A stretch of DNA of 64,000 nt from Halobellus clavatus. GTDB lineage: Archaea > Halobacteriota > Halobacteria > Halobacteriales > Haloferacaceae. Location of the stretch: NCBI RefSeq assembly GCF_900107195.1, contig NZ_FNPB01000013.1, positions 22,657 to 86,656 of the forward strand, read 5' to 3'. Below, in pieces: positions 35,742-44,798 of the stretch; position 1 is the stretch's first letter; every line of letters begins with the position of its first letter. The notes beneath the pieces are model-generated. The model was not told the origin of the DNA and made no database searches. It saw nothing but the letters and a program-made list of their open reading frames with translations. Made by a program: the position numbers and the translations under genes.

Positions 35742-36509
35742 TTACGCCCCCGTCGTCGACTCGGCGTCGGAGTCGCTGTTGTCGTCGGTGCCGCTGTCGT
35801 CGTCGGTGTCGGCAGGTCCATCGCCCGCATCGTCCCGCGAGTCGCCGTCACCGGCCTCGCTGCCGCCGTCGTCGTGCATCGCCTCGTCGATCTCCTGACT
35901 GACGGTCTCCTCGACGGTCTCGGTGACTTCTTCGGTGACCTCCTCAGTCACCGTCTCACCGACCTTCTCGGCGACCTGATCGACTTCCTCGCTCACGGTG
36001 TCTTCGACCGTCTTTTCGACTTCTTCACTCACCGTCTCGCCCACTGTCTTTTCGACTTCCTCGCTCACCGTCTCACCGACCGTCTTCTCCACCTCTTCGC
36101 TCACCGTCTCACCCACCGTCTTTTCCACCTCTTCGCTCACCGTCTCACCGACCGTCTTTTCCACCTCTTCGCTCACCGTCTCGCCGACCGTCTTCTCGAC
36201 TTCCTCACTCACTGTCTCGCCGACCGTCTTTTCGACTTCCTCACTCACCGTCTCGCCGACCGTCTTTTCGACCTCCTCGGTCACCGTCTCGCCCACGGTA
36301 TCCTCGATCTTCTCGGCCACCTCTCGCGTCATCCAGTCGGGGTCGAACCGGGACATCTTCCACCCGATGTGGATGATGTACGAGAGCAGTACGCCCAGAC
36401 CGAACGCGATCCCGACGGCCGTCTCGACGAGGAGAATGAGGCCGATCGCGATGAAGATCGTGATCCCGTACGCGAGATCGACAATGAAGTCGGCGCGGGC
36501 CGGCGTCAT
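35742..36509 (-). CDS. Membrane-anchored protein with nine 12-residue repeats
   Basis: A 255-residue protein. Residues 8-48 form two spans (IVDLAYGITIFIAIGLILLVE, VGIAFGLGVLLSYIIHIGW), with DPDWMTREVAEKIED after them. Residues 71-178 are nine 12-residue units; seven are exactly TVGETVSEEVEK and one differs by a Thr. A variable helical segment follows, then a Ser/Asp-rich tail. Valines fall every fourth residue, giving a helix with a hydrophobic stripe that would wind to the right. The ends place the repeat in the cytoplasm if both spans cross as a hairpin. No known family; perhaps a scaffold or membrane-curving rod. Confidence 0.85.
   Translation of the reverse strand: MTPARADFIVDLAYGITIFIAIGLILLVETAVGIAFGLGVLLSYIIHIGWKMSRFDPDWMTREVAEKIEDTVGETVTEEVEKTVGETVSEEVEKTVGETVSEEVEKTVGETVSEEVEKTVGETVSEEVEKTVGETVSEEVEKTVGETVSEEVEKTVGETVSEEVEKTVEDTVSEEVDQVAEKVGETVTEEVTEEVTETVEETVSQEIDEAMHDDGGSEAGDGDSRDDAGDGPADTDDDSGTDDNSDSDAESTTGA
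35976..36299 (-). repeat. 36-base coding tandem repeat, nine units
   Basis: Nine back-to-back 36-base units encode the 12-residue repeat. The DNA units differ mainly at third positions (for example GAC/CAC and TTC/TTT choices), while the protein is almost unchanged. This implies selection on the residues. There are no spacers, so it is not a CRISPR array. Confidence 0.92.
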
Positions 36510-36652
36510 CGGTACTCCGTCACTGTCGGGTCGAAAGGCTGGTTTCTGACGTCCATATCGGCTATTCGAACCCGAGACGGGTATACCGTCCGTTCTCCGG
36601 AGGGGCGTACCTCAGTCCGGTTGCTTAAGCGATTGCGCTGTCTCACATCGGT

Positions 36653-37825
36653 ATGGTCGAACTTCTTCTTCTGGTCGGGGTGGGCGTCGCGCTGTTCGTC
36701 GGCTTCAACATCGGCGGGTCGACGACCGGACCGGCGTTCGGACCGGCGGTCGGCTCGGACGCGATCTCGAAGACGGGCGCGGCAGCCTTGATGTCGGTAT
36801 TCTTCCTGGTGGGCGCGTGGACCATCGGGCGACGGGTCGTCGACACGCTCGGGACGGAACTGGTGACCGATCCCGGCGTCTTCAGCATCGAAGCCAGCAT
36901 CGTCGTACTCTTTTTCATCGGCGGCGCGCTGTTCGTCGGGAACTACTACGGCGTCCCCGCGTCGACGTCGATGACCGCTGTCGGCGCCATCGCCGGTCTC
37001 GGAGTCGCGGCCGGGGAACTGGACTGGGCGGTGATGGGCGAGATCGCGATCTGGTGGATCGTCGCCCCGATCGTCGGCTTCTGGGTGTCCGGGATGATCG
37101 GCCGGTATCTCTACCCGCGGATCAACCGCTGGGTCGCGATCGTCAGTACGCCCGGGCCGCTCCTCGAGTTCGACCGCTCCGGGACTCTCCCCAGACCCAG
37201 AGCCGGGCCGAACACCACGCGCAGGGAATTGACTGGCGCGGCCGTGGTCGTCGCCATCGGCTGTCTGATGGCGTTCTCCTCGGGAACCTCGAACATCGCG
37301 AACGCGATCGCACCGCTCGTGGGCGTCGGGATCGACATCGACGTGCTGATCCTGCTCGGCTGCGCCGCGGTCGCGGTCGGTGCATTCACCATCGCTCGCC
37401 GGACGCTCGACACGCTCGGCAGCGACATCACCGACCTCCCGCTGACGGCCGCTATCATCGTCGCGATCGTCTCGTCGGTGATCGTCGTCGGGCTCTCGGC
37501 GATCGGCATTCCCGCCTCGTTCGTCATCATCGCCACGACGTCCATCGTCGGCCTCGGGTGGGGGCGGGCAACCCGGACCGCCACGCTCGCGGAGGTCGCT
37601 CGGGGCGATCAGTCGCCGAACGTCTCCGTCGGGGCACTCACGGCCGAAGAACCGGGTGACGCGGCCCCTCCGATCGGCGAGGAAGAGGACGACGCGATTC
37701 CTTCGGCCGCCGATCTCTTCGACCCGACGACGACCGGCCGCGTGATCGTGATGCAGAACGTCGTCCCGATCCTCTCGACCCTCGGGGCGTACCTCGCCTT
37801 CACCGCGCTGTTCTACGTCTGGTAA
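36653..37825 (+). CDS. PiT family inorganic phosphate transporter
   Basis: A 390-residue carrier with about ten spans in two homologous halves. Each half has the PiT signature: FVGFNIGGSTTGPAFGPAVG with DAISKTGAA, and LMAFSSGTSNIANAIAPLVG. GVPASTSMTAVGA and GIPASFVIIATTSIVGLGWGR are the second repeat pair. It probably symports phosphate with Na+ or H+. The cytosolic loop (about residues 325-365) is acidic. It is divergent from the repeat membrane protein and converges on the CBS protein. Confidence 0.9.
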   Translation: MVELLLLVGVGVALFVGFNIGGSTTGPAFGPAVGSDAISKTGAAALMSVFFLVGAWTIGRRVVDTLGTELVTDPGVFSIEASIVVLFFIGGALFVGNYYGVPASTSMTAVGAIAGLGVAAGELDWAVMGEIAIWWIVAPIVGFWVSGMIGRYLYPRINRWVAIVSTPGPLLEFDRSGTLPRPRAGPNTTRRELTGAAVVVAIGCLMAFSSGTSNIANAIAPLVGVGIDIDVLILLGCAAVAVGAFTIARRTLDTLGSDITDLPLTAAIIVAIVSSVIVVGLSAIGIPASFVIIATTSIVGLGWGRATRTATLAEVARGDQSPNVSVGALTAEEPGDAAPPIGEEEDDAIPSAADLFDPTTTGRVIVMQNVVPILSTLGAYLAFTALFYVW

Positions 37826-37870
37826 TTCCGCAGCCCGCTCCGCGCTCTCTTCGTCTGCTGCTTCCGAAAT

Positions 37871-39223
37871 CTACTCGCCGCTCTCCTCGTCTGCTGCTTC
37901 TGCGTCTGCTTCCGCTTCGGGACGGACTCGGACCGTCAAGATACGCGTGCCCTCGACCGCGGTCACTTCGACGGTGTGCCCGGCGACGGTGACGGTATCG
38001 CCGGCCGCCGGCGCGCGGTCGAGTCGGCTGAGCACGAGGCCGCCGATCGTTTCGACCTCGTCGCTCTGGAAGTCGGCACCGATCGCGTCGTTGACGTCCG
38101 AGATCGGGACGCTCCCGTCGACGTCGGAGGAGCCGTCGCTGCGCTGATGGATCGTCGGTTCGCGCTCGTCGACGTCGAACCCGTCGCGGAGGTCGCCGAC
38201 GACCGCTTCGACGACGTCTTCGACCGTCGCGATTCCCTCGAAAGAGCCCCACTCGTCGATGACGGCGGCCATCTGTCGCCGCTCGTCGCTGAACTGCAAC
38301 AGGAGCGTGTCTGTCGCCGTCGTCTCGGGGACGACTAAGATCTCGTGAGCGATGTCGCCCGCAGTCGTCGTGGCGTGCTCGTCCTCGTGACTCGCTCGCA
38401 GCACGTCTTTGACGTCGATGAATCCGATCACCTGGTCGCTATCGTCGGCGTCGAGCACGGGATAGCGCGTGTGTCCCGACTCGAAGACGAGCGATCTGAT
38501 GTCGGCGAGCGACGCGTCCGCGGGTACGCTCACGACGTCCGGCCGCGGGACCATTACTTCACGCACGGGCGTGTCGTCGAGGTCGAAGACCCGCTCGATC
38601 ATCGCGACCTCCGACGCGTCGATGGCGCCCTCATCGCCGGACTGTGCGAGCACCCGGCGGATCTCCCGCTCGCCGAGCGTCTCGTCGGTCTCGGAGGCGG
38701 GCGGGACGCCGAGCAGTTGCGTGAACGCGTTCGCTGTCCCGTTGAATACGACGATTCCGGGGTAAAACAGGTAATAGAAGAACTGCATCGGCGGCGCGAG
38801 CAGCAGCGAGATCCGCTCGGTCTGGGCGATCGCGAACGTCTTCGGTGCGAGTTCGCCGAAGACCACGTGGAGGAACGTGATGATCCCGAATCCGACCGCG
38901 AACGCGACCGCGTGGATGAGACTCGACGGAAGGACCGAGGCCAACACCGGTTCGAGAAGCGACGCCACGGCGGGTTCACCGACCCACCCCAGCCCCAGCG
39001 AGGCCAGCGTGATGCCCAGTTGTGTCACCGCGAGGTAGTTGTCCAGATCTGTCATCACCGCCTGGAGCGACCCCGATCCCGGTCGCCCCTCCTCGGCGAG
39101 CTGGTCGACCGACGTCCCGCGCACTCGAACGAAGGCGAACTCGGCGGCGACGAACAGGCCGTTCAGCAGGACGAGCAGCAGGGCGACGACGAGTTGTCCA
39201 ACGGAGAGCGCGACGTTTACCAT
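37871..39223 (-). CDS. CNNM/CorC-type CBS-domain transporter (hemolysin family)
   Basis: A 450-residue protein. An N-terminal DUF21 domain with four spans (LSVGQLVVALLLVLLNGLFVAAEFAFVRVRG ...) is followed by a CBS pair (REVMVPRPDVVSVPADASLADIR ... ILVVPETTATDTLLLQFSDERRQMAAVIDEWG) and a CorC/HlyC C-terminal domain with LVLSRLDRAPAAGDTV. Such proteins are linked to Mg2+ or Co2+ efflux or sensing. The last residues are an acidic tail. It converges on the phosphate transporter. Confidence 0.9.
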   Translation of the reverse strand: MVNVALSVGQLVVALLLVLLNGLFVAAEFAFVRVRGTSVDQLAEEGRPGSGSLQAVMTDLDNYLAVTQLGITLASLGLGWVGEPAVASLLEPVLASVLPSSLIHAVAFAVGFGIITFLHVVFGELAPKTFAIAQTERISLLLAPPMQFFYYLFYPGIVVFNGTANAFTQLLGVPPASETDETLGEREIRRVLAQSGDEGAIDASEVAMIERVFDLDDTPVREVMVPRPDVVSVPADASLADIRSLVFESGHTRYPVLDADDSDQVIGFIDVKDVLRASHEDEHATTTAGDIAHEILVVPETTATDTLLLQFSDERRQMAAVIDEWGSFEGIATVEDVVEAVVGDLRDGFDVDEREPTIHQRSDGSSDVDGSVPISDVNDAIGADFQSDEVETIGGLVLSRLDRAPAAGDTVTVAGHTVEVTAVEGTRILTVRVRPEAEADAEAADEESGE

Positions 39224-39517
39224 CGCGGCGGGGAGGGGTGACGGTGTGTTCGTACTGTATCCATACGCTCATCTGACGATGCTCCTACAAAAATGCTCGA
39301 CTACCGACGAGCGGCCGCATCCAGTGCACGCCGCTGACGCTGGCCCGTACACTGCCGCCTGATTCATCTGTCGCCCGACGGATTCGAGCGGCCGAAAGCA
39401 TACACACCCGAGGGTGGTATCGGAGGGGCGAAGGGGCTATTATCTCCGATAACCGGACCCGAACAGTCAATAGAGCGTGAACCGTCTGTGGCTAGTATTC
39501 CAAGGAGATCTGACGAC
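39224..39517. other. Intergenic region between divergent genes, no gene seen
   Basis: The 294 bases separate the CBS-protein start from the six-PAS kinase start. I see no supported gene. It holds two sets of promoter-like AT patches and a TTATC-N3-GATAA inverted repeat within the GGCTATTATCTCCGATAACC stretch. An AAGGAG (39502-39507) precedes the kinase GTG. Confidence 0.5.
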
Positions 39518-42418
39518 GTGAGTACGGATCAGTTTTCTTCGACAGCGCCACCCGACGACGTGTTGCGAAGCCTCGACGAACCGCTGTTCGCGCTCGACGG
39601 TGCGGGGACCACCGTGTTCGTCAACGACCGAGGGGCGGACCTGCTAGAGGCGGATCGTGCGGCACTTACCGGCGAGCCGCTCTTAGGGCGGCTCAGCGAC
39701 CGGTTGGGCTCGTACGTCCAGGACAAACTCGACCAGGCGATAGCGGCCGGAGAAGAGACCGGATTCGAGACGTACGCCGATCCGCTCGGGTCGTGGATTC
39801 GGGTCACAGCGTTCCCGTTTCGCGACGGTCTCACCGTCCGAGTGCGTGAGTACGCCGAGCAGACGGGGGCGCTTGCGCCGAGCGCAGTCACCGAGGGTGT
39901 AGACGGGATCGCGGTGCTCGACGACGGGGAGTTCGTCCACGTGGACCGCGACTACGCGAGCGCGTTCGGATTCGACTCGGACGACCTGGTCGGCCACGAC
40001 TGGCGGCGACTGTACGACGACGCGACGACCGCACGCATCGAGACCGAGGTACTGCCGGCCGTCGCCCAGCGTGGTCGATGGCAGGGAGAACTCGTCGGTG
40101 AGAGCCGGGACGGTGAGTCGGTCGAGCAAGCGGTCACCGTCTCGGAGGTAGCCGACGGCCGCGTGGTCTGGACGGGCCGAGAAATCACCTCGCGGAAGCA
40201 GTACGGGCGAGAGCTCGCACAGCAGCGCACGCGGATTCGCGCGCTGTTCGATAAGTCGCCCGACGGCATCGTCGTCCACGACGCCGACGGCAACGTGTTG
40301 GACGCGAACGACACCGAGTGCGAGACCCTCGGAATCGACCGAGAGGAACTCCTCTCGAAGAACGTCGCCGAGTTCGAGGTCGGCTACGACCGCGAGGACC
40401 TCAAAGCGATGTGGGCCGAGATGGACGAGGGAGAAGTGCTCAAAGTCGAGGGCGAGCACCGCCGATCCGACGGGGAAGTGTTCCCCGTCGAGATCTGGGT
40501 CAACAAGGTGATCGTCGACGGGACCGAGCAGTACATCGCGCTGGATCGCGACATCACGGATCGGAAGACGCGCGAGCGGGAACTCAGGCGGACCCGAGAG
40601 TTCATCGAGAAGGCACAGGAGACCGCGTCGATCGGCGGGTGGGAGGTAGACGTTCGGGACGACACCCTCCGCTGGACGGACGAGGTCTACCGAATCCACG
40701 GGGTGACACCGGACACCGACGTCTCAGTGACGGACTCGTTCGGGTTCTACCATCCCGACGACCGACAGGAGATGGCCGAGGCGTTCGAGCGACTACAGTC
40801 CGAGGGGGAGTCCTTCGACCGCGAACTGCGGATCCAGACGACGAGCGAGCAGACCCGCTGGATCCGGGCCGTCGGCGAACCTCAGTTCGACGGAGACGAC
40901 ACAGTGGTCGGCGCCCTGGGCATCTTTCAGGACGTGACCGAGCGCAAGGAGAGAGAACAGGAGTTGCGTGAGACGAAAGAACGCCTCGATCTCGCGGTGG
41001 AAGGCGCGAATCTCGGGATCTGGGACTGGAACCTCGAGACCGACGCCGTCACGTTCAACGATCGGTGGGCGACGATGCTCGGACTGTCGCCGAATGAGAT
41101 CGAACCGCACCTCGACTCGTGGGAAGAGCGGGTCCACCCGGACGATATGGCTCACGTCGAGGCGAGCCTCACGGCGCATCTGGAGGGCGAGGCCGAACTG
41201 TACGACTGCGAACATCGGATGCGTACCGCCGACGGCGATTGGAAGTGGATCAGGGACGTCGGGCGGGTCGTCGAGCGCGACGCCGACGGGACTCCGGTTC
41301 GGGCCGTCGGCATCCATCTGGACATCGATCAGCGCAAGCAGTACGAGGAAACGCTCGAACAGACCCGCGAGGAACTGCGACAGATCATCGATCTGGTTCC
41401 GGACCTGATCTTCGCCAAGGAGGAAGAGGGAGTCTACTTGCTCGCCAACGAGACCACGGCCGACGCGTACGGTCTGACGCCGGAGGCCGTCGAGGGGAAG
41501 ACCGAACGCGAGATCATCCCCAACGCCGACGAGTCGGCCGACTTCCGCAAGGACGACCGCCAGGTGATCGAGTCCGGCGAACCGCTCGAGATCCCGCAGG
41601 AAGAACTGACGAGGGCCGACGGCGAGACGCGTCTCCTCCGGACGACGAAGATCCCCTACACGGTCGCGGGAAGCGACACGAACGCCGTGCTCGGTTACGC
41701 CCGCGACATCACCGATCTCAAATCGTACGAACAGCGACTCGAAGAACAGCGAGACAACCTCAAGATCCTCAATCAGATCGTCCGGCACGACATCCGGAAC
41801 AACCTGAACATCGTGCTGGGCTACGCCGAGTACCTCGAAGCGCACGTCGACGAGGCCGGTGCCGAGTACCTCGACCCGGTCTTGAACGCCGCGCGCGAGG
41901 CGGTCGACATCACGACTTCGGCGCGAGAAGTGACCGAACTGCTGCTGCAGGCCGAAACGGAACGTACGCCGACGAATCTGCGTCACGTCCTCCAGCACCG
42001 GATCGACGACGCACAGGCGGGAGACCACAACGCGCTGATAACGACGGTCGGCGGCGTCTCGAACGCGTCAGTGCTGGCCGACGATATGCTGGGTTCGGTC
42101 TTCCGGAACCTCCTCCAGAACGCGATTCTTCACAACGACGCCGACGTCCCGGAGATACGCGTCTCGACGACGGGATCAGAAGACCGCGTCCGAGTGTTCA
42201 TCGCGGACAACGGACCCGGAATCCCCGACGAGCGGAAAGAGAAGATCTTCGACGAGGGAGAGCGCGGCATCGACAGTGAGGGTACCGGACTCGGACTCTA
42301 CCTCGTCAGAACGCTGGTCAACCGCTACGAGGGGAACGTCTGGGTCGAGGACAACGAGCGCGGCGGAGCGACGTTCGTCGTCGAACTCCCGCGGGCCGAC
42401 GGGGGAACGGGCGCCTAA
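39518..42418 (+). CDS. Six-PAS histidine kinase
   Basis: A 966-residue soluble sensor kinase. Six PAS-type modules follow one another at about residues 15-110, 120-225, 230-345, 355-470, 480-600 and 610-730, most ending in the linker DITDRK, DVTERK or DITDLK. The kinase core has the H-box IVRHDIRNNLNIVLGYAEYLE (about 755) and ATPase motifs NLLQNAILHN, DNGPGIPDE and GTGLGLYLVRTLV. GTG 39518 is preferred to an in-frame GTG ten codons earlier because AAGGAG lies ten bases ahead. No receiver or HTH output is attached. Confidence 0.9.
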   Translation: MSTDQFSSTAPPDDVLRSLDEPLFALDGAGTTVFVNDRGADLLEADRAALTGEPLLGRLSDRLGSYVQDKLDQAIAAGEETGFETYADPLGSWIRVTAFPFRDGLTVRVREYAEQTGALAPSAVTEGVDGIAVLDDGEFVHVDRDYASAFGFDSDDLVGHDWRRLYDDATTARIETEVLPAVAQRGRWQGELVGESRDGESVEQAVTVSEVADGRVVWTGREITSRKQYGRELAQQRTRIRALFDKSPDGIVVHDADGNVLDANDTECETLGIDREELLSKNVAEFEVGYDREDLKAMWAEMDEGEVLKVEGEHRRSDGEVFPVEIWVNKVIVDGTEQYIALDRDITDRKTRERELRRTREFIEKAQETASIGGWEVDVRDDTLRWTDEVYRIHGVTPDTDVSVTDSFGFYHPDDRQEMAEAFERLQSEGESFDRELRIQTTSEQTRWIRAVGEPQFDGDDTVVGALGIFQDVTERKEREQELRETKERLDLAVEGANLGIWDWNLETDAVTFNDRWATMLGLSPNEIEPHLDSWEERVHPDDMAHVEASLTAHLEGEAELYDCEHRMRTADGDWKWIRDVGRVVERDADGTPVRAVGIHLDIDQRKQYEETLEQTREELRQIIDLVPDLIFAKEEEGVYLLANETTADAYGLTPEAVEGKTEREIIPNADESADFRKDDRQVIESGEPLEIPQEELTRADGETRLLRTTKIPYTVAGSDTNAVLGYARDITDLKSYEQRLEEQRDNLKILNQIVRHDIRNNLNIVLGYAEYLEAHVDEAGAEYLDPVLNAAREAVDITTSAREVTELLLQAETERTPTNLRHVLQHRIDDAQAGDHNALITTVGGVSNASVLADDMLGSVFRNLLQNAILHNDADVPEIRVSTTGSEDRVRVFIADNGPGIPDERKEKIFDEGERGIDSEGTGLGLYLVRTLVNRYEGNVWVEDNERGGATFVVELPRADGGTGA

Positions 42419-42617
42419 GCGCACCAGTCGGGGTCGAAAGTGGCGGATCGTCGAAGCAGCGGTACCGGGGCGGGGCCCCGAACGGTCTCCAGCGAGTCTC
42501 CTCCGTCACGGACACTGGCTCGGTTCTCGCGGTCGGTGTTGTTGGACTGCTCGTCTCTGTCGTCGGTGGCGAACGCCGACTCGACGGCTCACGTCCTCGT
42601 ACGGATCCGTGGGGCGA

Positions 42618-42725
42618 TCACGTCTGTCGGGTTCGCTTCCAGGCGAGATAGTACTCCAGGATGGCGATGAGGCTGATCACGACGCCGGCGACGATCATCG
42701 TGGTATCCGAGTCGGTTTCGTCCAT
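42618..42725 (-). CDS. 35-residue single-span membrane protein
   Basis: The frame encodes MDETDSDTT followed by a span (MIVAGVVISLIAILEYYLAW) and a basic KRTRQT end, so the C-terminus should be cytosolic. Codon third positions are GC-rich like the neighbours. It lies alone after the six-PAS kinase, convergent with it. It is too short for similarity-based naming. The 199 bases between kinase and this gene hold nothing else supported. Confidence 0.55.
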   Translation of the reverse strand: MDETDSDTTMIVAGVVISLIAILEYYLAWKRTRQT

Positions 42726-43113
42726 ACGAACACAGGGTGTCGGAGATATGAAACAGTTTGGCACACCTGAGGCCTCCCGGTGCTTCTGGTCCCGTCGGAA
42801 AAGCGGACGGCCCCCAGTCGGAATAACGCCGTCAAAAGGAAGCGATATGCACACACAGAGCAGAGAACCGGACGGGCAACGACTGTACCGAGCGAGCGCG
42901 ATCGGCGCAGCAGCGAAGCGGTGTTCGCCCTTCGGGCGATTCGTCTCTTGGCGGTGCTGTTTCTCGCGGTCCGTCTCAACGAGAGGCCGATTCGGGGTCG
43001 CTCCGGTCGCTATGCCCGGGCCGTTCGTGAGGAATGGACACGCCGGCCGGAGGCAACGGTCGGGAGACCGTCTCCTGGGGAAGTGCTTTACCTGCACGGA
43101 CGTATCAATAGAC
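42726..43113. other. 388-base stretch without a supported gene
   Basis: Both strands have only short Arg-rich frames with no codon bias. Features noted: a GCCC-TTC-GGGC hairpin near 42928-42938, purine-rich and CGG-rich patches, and a TATA-like TGCTTTACC at 43084-43092 that fits the next gene. It could be leftover coding debris or hold an untranslated RNA. Confidence 0.4.
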
Positions 43114-43353
43114 GTGAGCGAAACATCCGAAGAGACGACGATAGAGACCGCGGACGGAATGAGTGCCGACGGTCTCACCCCCGCCGTGCTGGCATCAGTC
43201 GGTTCAGTCGCCCTGGCGCTGTACTTCTACTACGTGCGCGGCGACAAACAGCGTGGCCAGTTCGTCGGCTTCTGGCCCGTCACGATACTCAGCCTCGCGT
43301 CGTACTTCAAGCTCGAAGAGATCAAACAGCTGCTGGCGGAGCGTGACGAGTAG
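43114..43353 (+). CDS. 79-residue small membrane protein
   Basis: The protein begins with an acidic leader (VSETSEETTIETADGMSADG), then a span (LTPAVLASVGSVALALYFYYV), a RGDKQRGQF loop, and a second hydrophobic stretch (FVGFWPVTILSLASYF) with an acidic/basic end. GTG at 43114 is favoured by TGCTTTACC 22-30 bases upstream; an inner ATG at 43159 is an alternative. No family recognised. The upstream sequence suggests it is an independent unit. Confidence 0.65.
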   Translation: MSETSEETTIETADGMSADGLTPAVLASVGSVALALYFYYVRGDKQRGQFVGFWPVTILSLASYFKLEEIKQLLAERDE

Positions 43354-43657
43354 CCCGGCGCCCCCACACAGGTAACTCCGTGATTTTTCGATCCACAGCG
43401 AACGCGAGTGGCGAGTAACACCGTCGGACAGCACAACCGTCTCGTTCCTGTACAGAGTCGTTCGGCACTCGCTCGGGGACCGTTGCACAGGATCGCCGTG
43501 GGCGTCCGCGACGCCTCGCACCTGTGTCGGGAAGTGGCCTCAGCACTCATAGGGCTCGTCGTCGCCGAGCGCCACCCCGGCTCGGAGTGGTGCCGTCGTC
43601 ATCGGCCGGTCGAAAGTACGGCCGCCGGTGAAAAGAAGCTTCGGCGCGCTCGTGGGT
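43354..43657. other. 304-base stretch without a supported gene
   Basis: No reading frame here has convincing codon bias. A minus-strand 20-codon frame (ATG at about 43600) is too short to call. CTTCTTTT just past the aIF2-beta stop on the minus strand may end that transcript. Otherwise I see nothing. Confidence 0.4.
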
Positions 43658-44266
43658 TCAGACGACCCGGGCGAATGCGAGTGTACCGCTGGTTCGCTCG
43701 ACGATGGCACGGACAGTCTGCCCCTCGCGCGCCCCGGAGACGAAGATCGTAAATTTGCCCTTCTCGGCGACGCCGTCGCCCTTCCGTCCGGTGCCGGTGA
43801 TCTCCAGTTCGTAGGTCGTTCCCTCCTCGACGGCCGGGCCGGAGGACGACTGGGTCTGTGCCGAGCGCTTCGTGACGGGGCGGAACGCCCCGCAGGCCTC
43901 ACAGCGGAGCATGTCGACGCCGTCCTCGGTGACGAGGCGGGTGTCGGGCAGCCCACACTCGCTGCAGGTGACGTACTCGGCGATGTACTCATCGAGCGCC
44001 GCCTGGAAGTCCGCGACGGTGAACGAGCCATTGTACCGTGCGCGGTCGGTGTTAAACTGGCCGTTGGTGCCGAGTTCGCGCTGAACGTTGCTGTGGACGT
44101 GTTCGGCTTCGCGGCCGAGGGCGTCGGCGATCTCGCCGAGGTTCGTCAGGCGTGTGAACGCCCCGTCGGTCTCGCCGGCGGGATCCGGCACGTCGAGTCG
44201 AGACTGTTCTTCGTTCCGCTCCGGGAGCGCCTCCAGCGCTCGGTCCAGCGAATCAGCGTAGTTCAT
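43658..44266 (-). CDS. Translation initiation factor aIF2 subunit beta with TRAM domain
   Basis: A 202-residue protein. The eIF2-beta/eIF5 core has TRLTNLGEIADALGREAEHVHSNVQRELGTNGQFN and NGSFTVADFQAALDEYIAEYVTC. A zinc ribbon follows, CSECG ... CEACG, then a C-terminal TRAM domain (EEGTTYELEITGTGRKGDGVAEKGKFTIFVSGAREG), which is an RNA-binding barrel. The TRAM extension is a haloarchaeal feature of one aIF2-beta paralogue. Start at 44266 gives MNYADSLDRALEALPER. Confidence 0.9.
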   Translation of the reverse strand: MNYADSLDRALEALPERNEEQSRLDVPDPAGETDGAFTRLTNLGEIADALGREAEHVHSNVQRELGTNGQFNTDRARYNGSFTVADFQAALDEYIAEYVTCSECGLPDTRLVTEDGVDMLRCEACGAFRPVTKRSAQTQSSSGPAVEEGTTYELEITGTGRKGDGVAEKGKFTIFVSGAREGQTVRAIVERTSGTLAFARVV

Positions 44267-44336
44267 ACGCTCCAGAATGGGCGGGGACGTATAGCCATTC
44301 CGTGAGTCGCGTTCGCGCACGACCGGGGGTGCGCTG

Positions 44337-44675
44337 TCAGTCGTCGCCGGGCGAAATGCTCACCTGGTTCGCCTCGTCGACGAGATTCCCCAGGCGGTCT
44401 GTCGCGGTGGCGTCGAACTGGCGCTGACAGCGACGGGTCCAGGCACCGGGTGCGGCTCCCGGTGTCGAGTCGGTGGCGGCCGCAGTTCCGGCGTTCGGTG
44501 CCGTCCTGCCGGCGTTCCCCGTCGTTCCGTCTGTCGTCGTTGCATCTCTCGTCGCGGCCGCGGTCTCGGATGCGGTCGCCGTCGAGTCAGTCGGCGTCGC
44601 CGGAGCGTCTTCGCTCGTCGTCGTGGTCGGTCGGTCGGTGCGAGTCTGGCGTGCGTGTCCGGGAGTTGTGCTCAC
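44337..44675 (-). CDS. Thr/Ala-rich protein with a short charged C-terminal segment, uncertain
   Basis: The 112-residue frame, GTG start, is mostly Thr/Ala/Asp/Ser low complexity. It then ends with a more ordered segment (WTRRCQRQFDATATDRLGNLVDEANQVSISPGDD). The frame lies between dys and aIF2-beta on their strand. It has no signal peptide I can see. The opposite strand is also open and hydrophobic, which weakens the call. I do not recognise it; it could be a genuine fast-evolving gene. Confidence 0.42.
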   Translation of the reverse strand: MSTTPGHARQTRTDRPTTTTSEDAPATPTDSTATASETAAATRDATTTDGTTGNAGRTAPNAGTAAATDSTPGAAPGAWTRRCQRQFDATATDRLGNLVDEANQVSISPGDD

Positions 44676-44798
44676 AGTAGATCGGGTCGTGGAACGTCGC
44701 AGGCGGTCGTACGGCGGTACACGGCGTGGAGAAGGGGATTACTCGTGTCCGCGTACGAGGGGCATACGCTTGTGCTCGGCGGTAAATATAATAAAAGT

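Noticed and set aside
35976..36299. CRISPR array (36-base periodic repeat)
   Set aside because: Repeats are contiguous with no spacers and encode a 12-residue protein unit.
43540..43600. 20-codon minus-strand frame after aIF2-beta (starting MTTAPLRAGV)
   Set aside because: Too short to distinguish from chance, with no ribosome site or promoter support.
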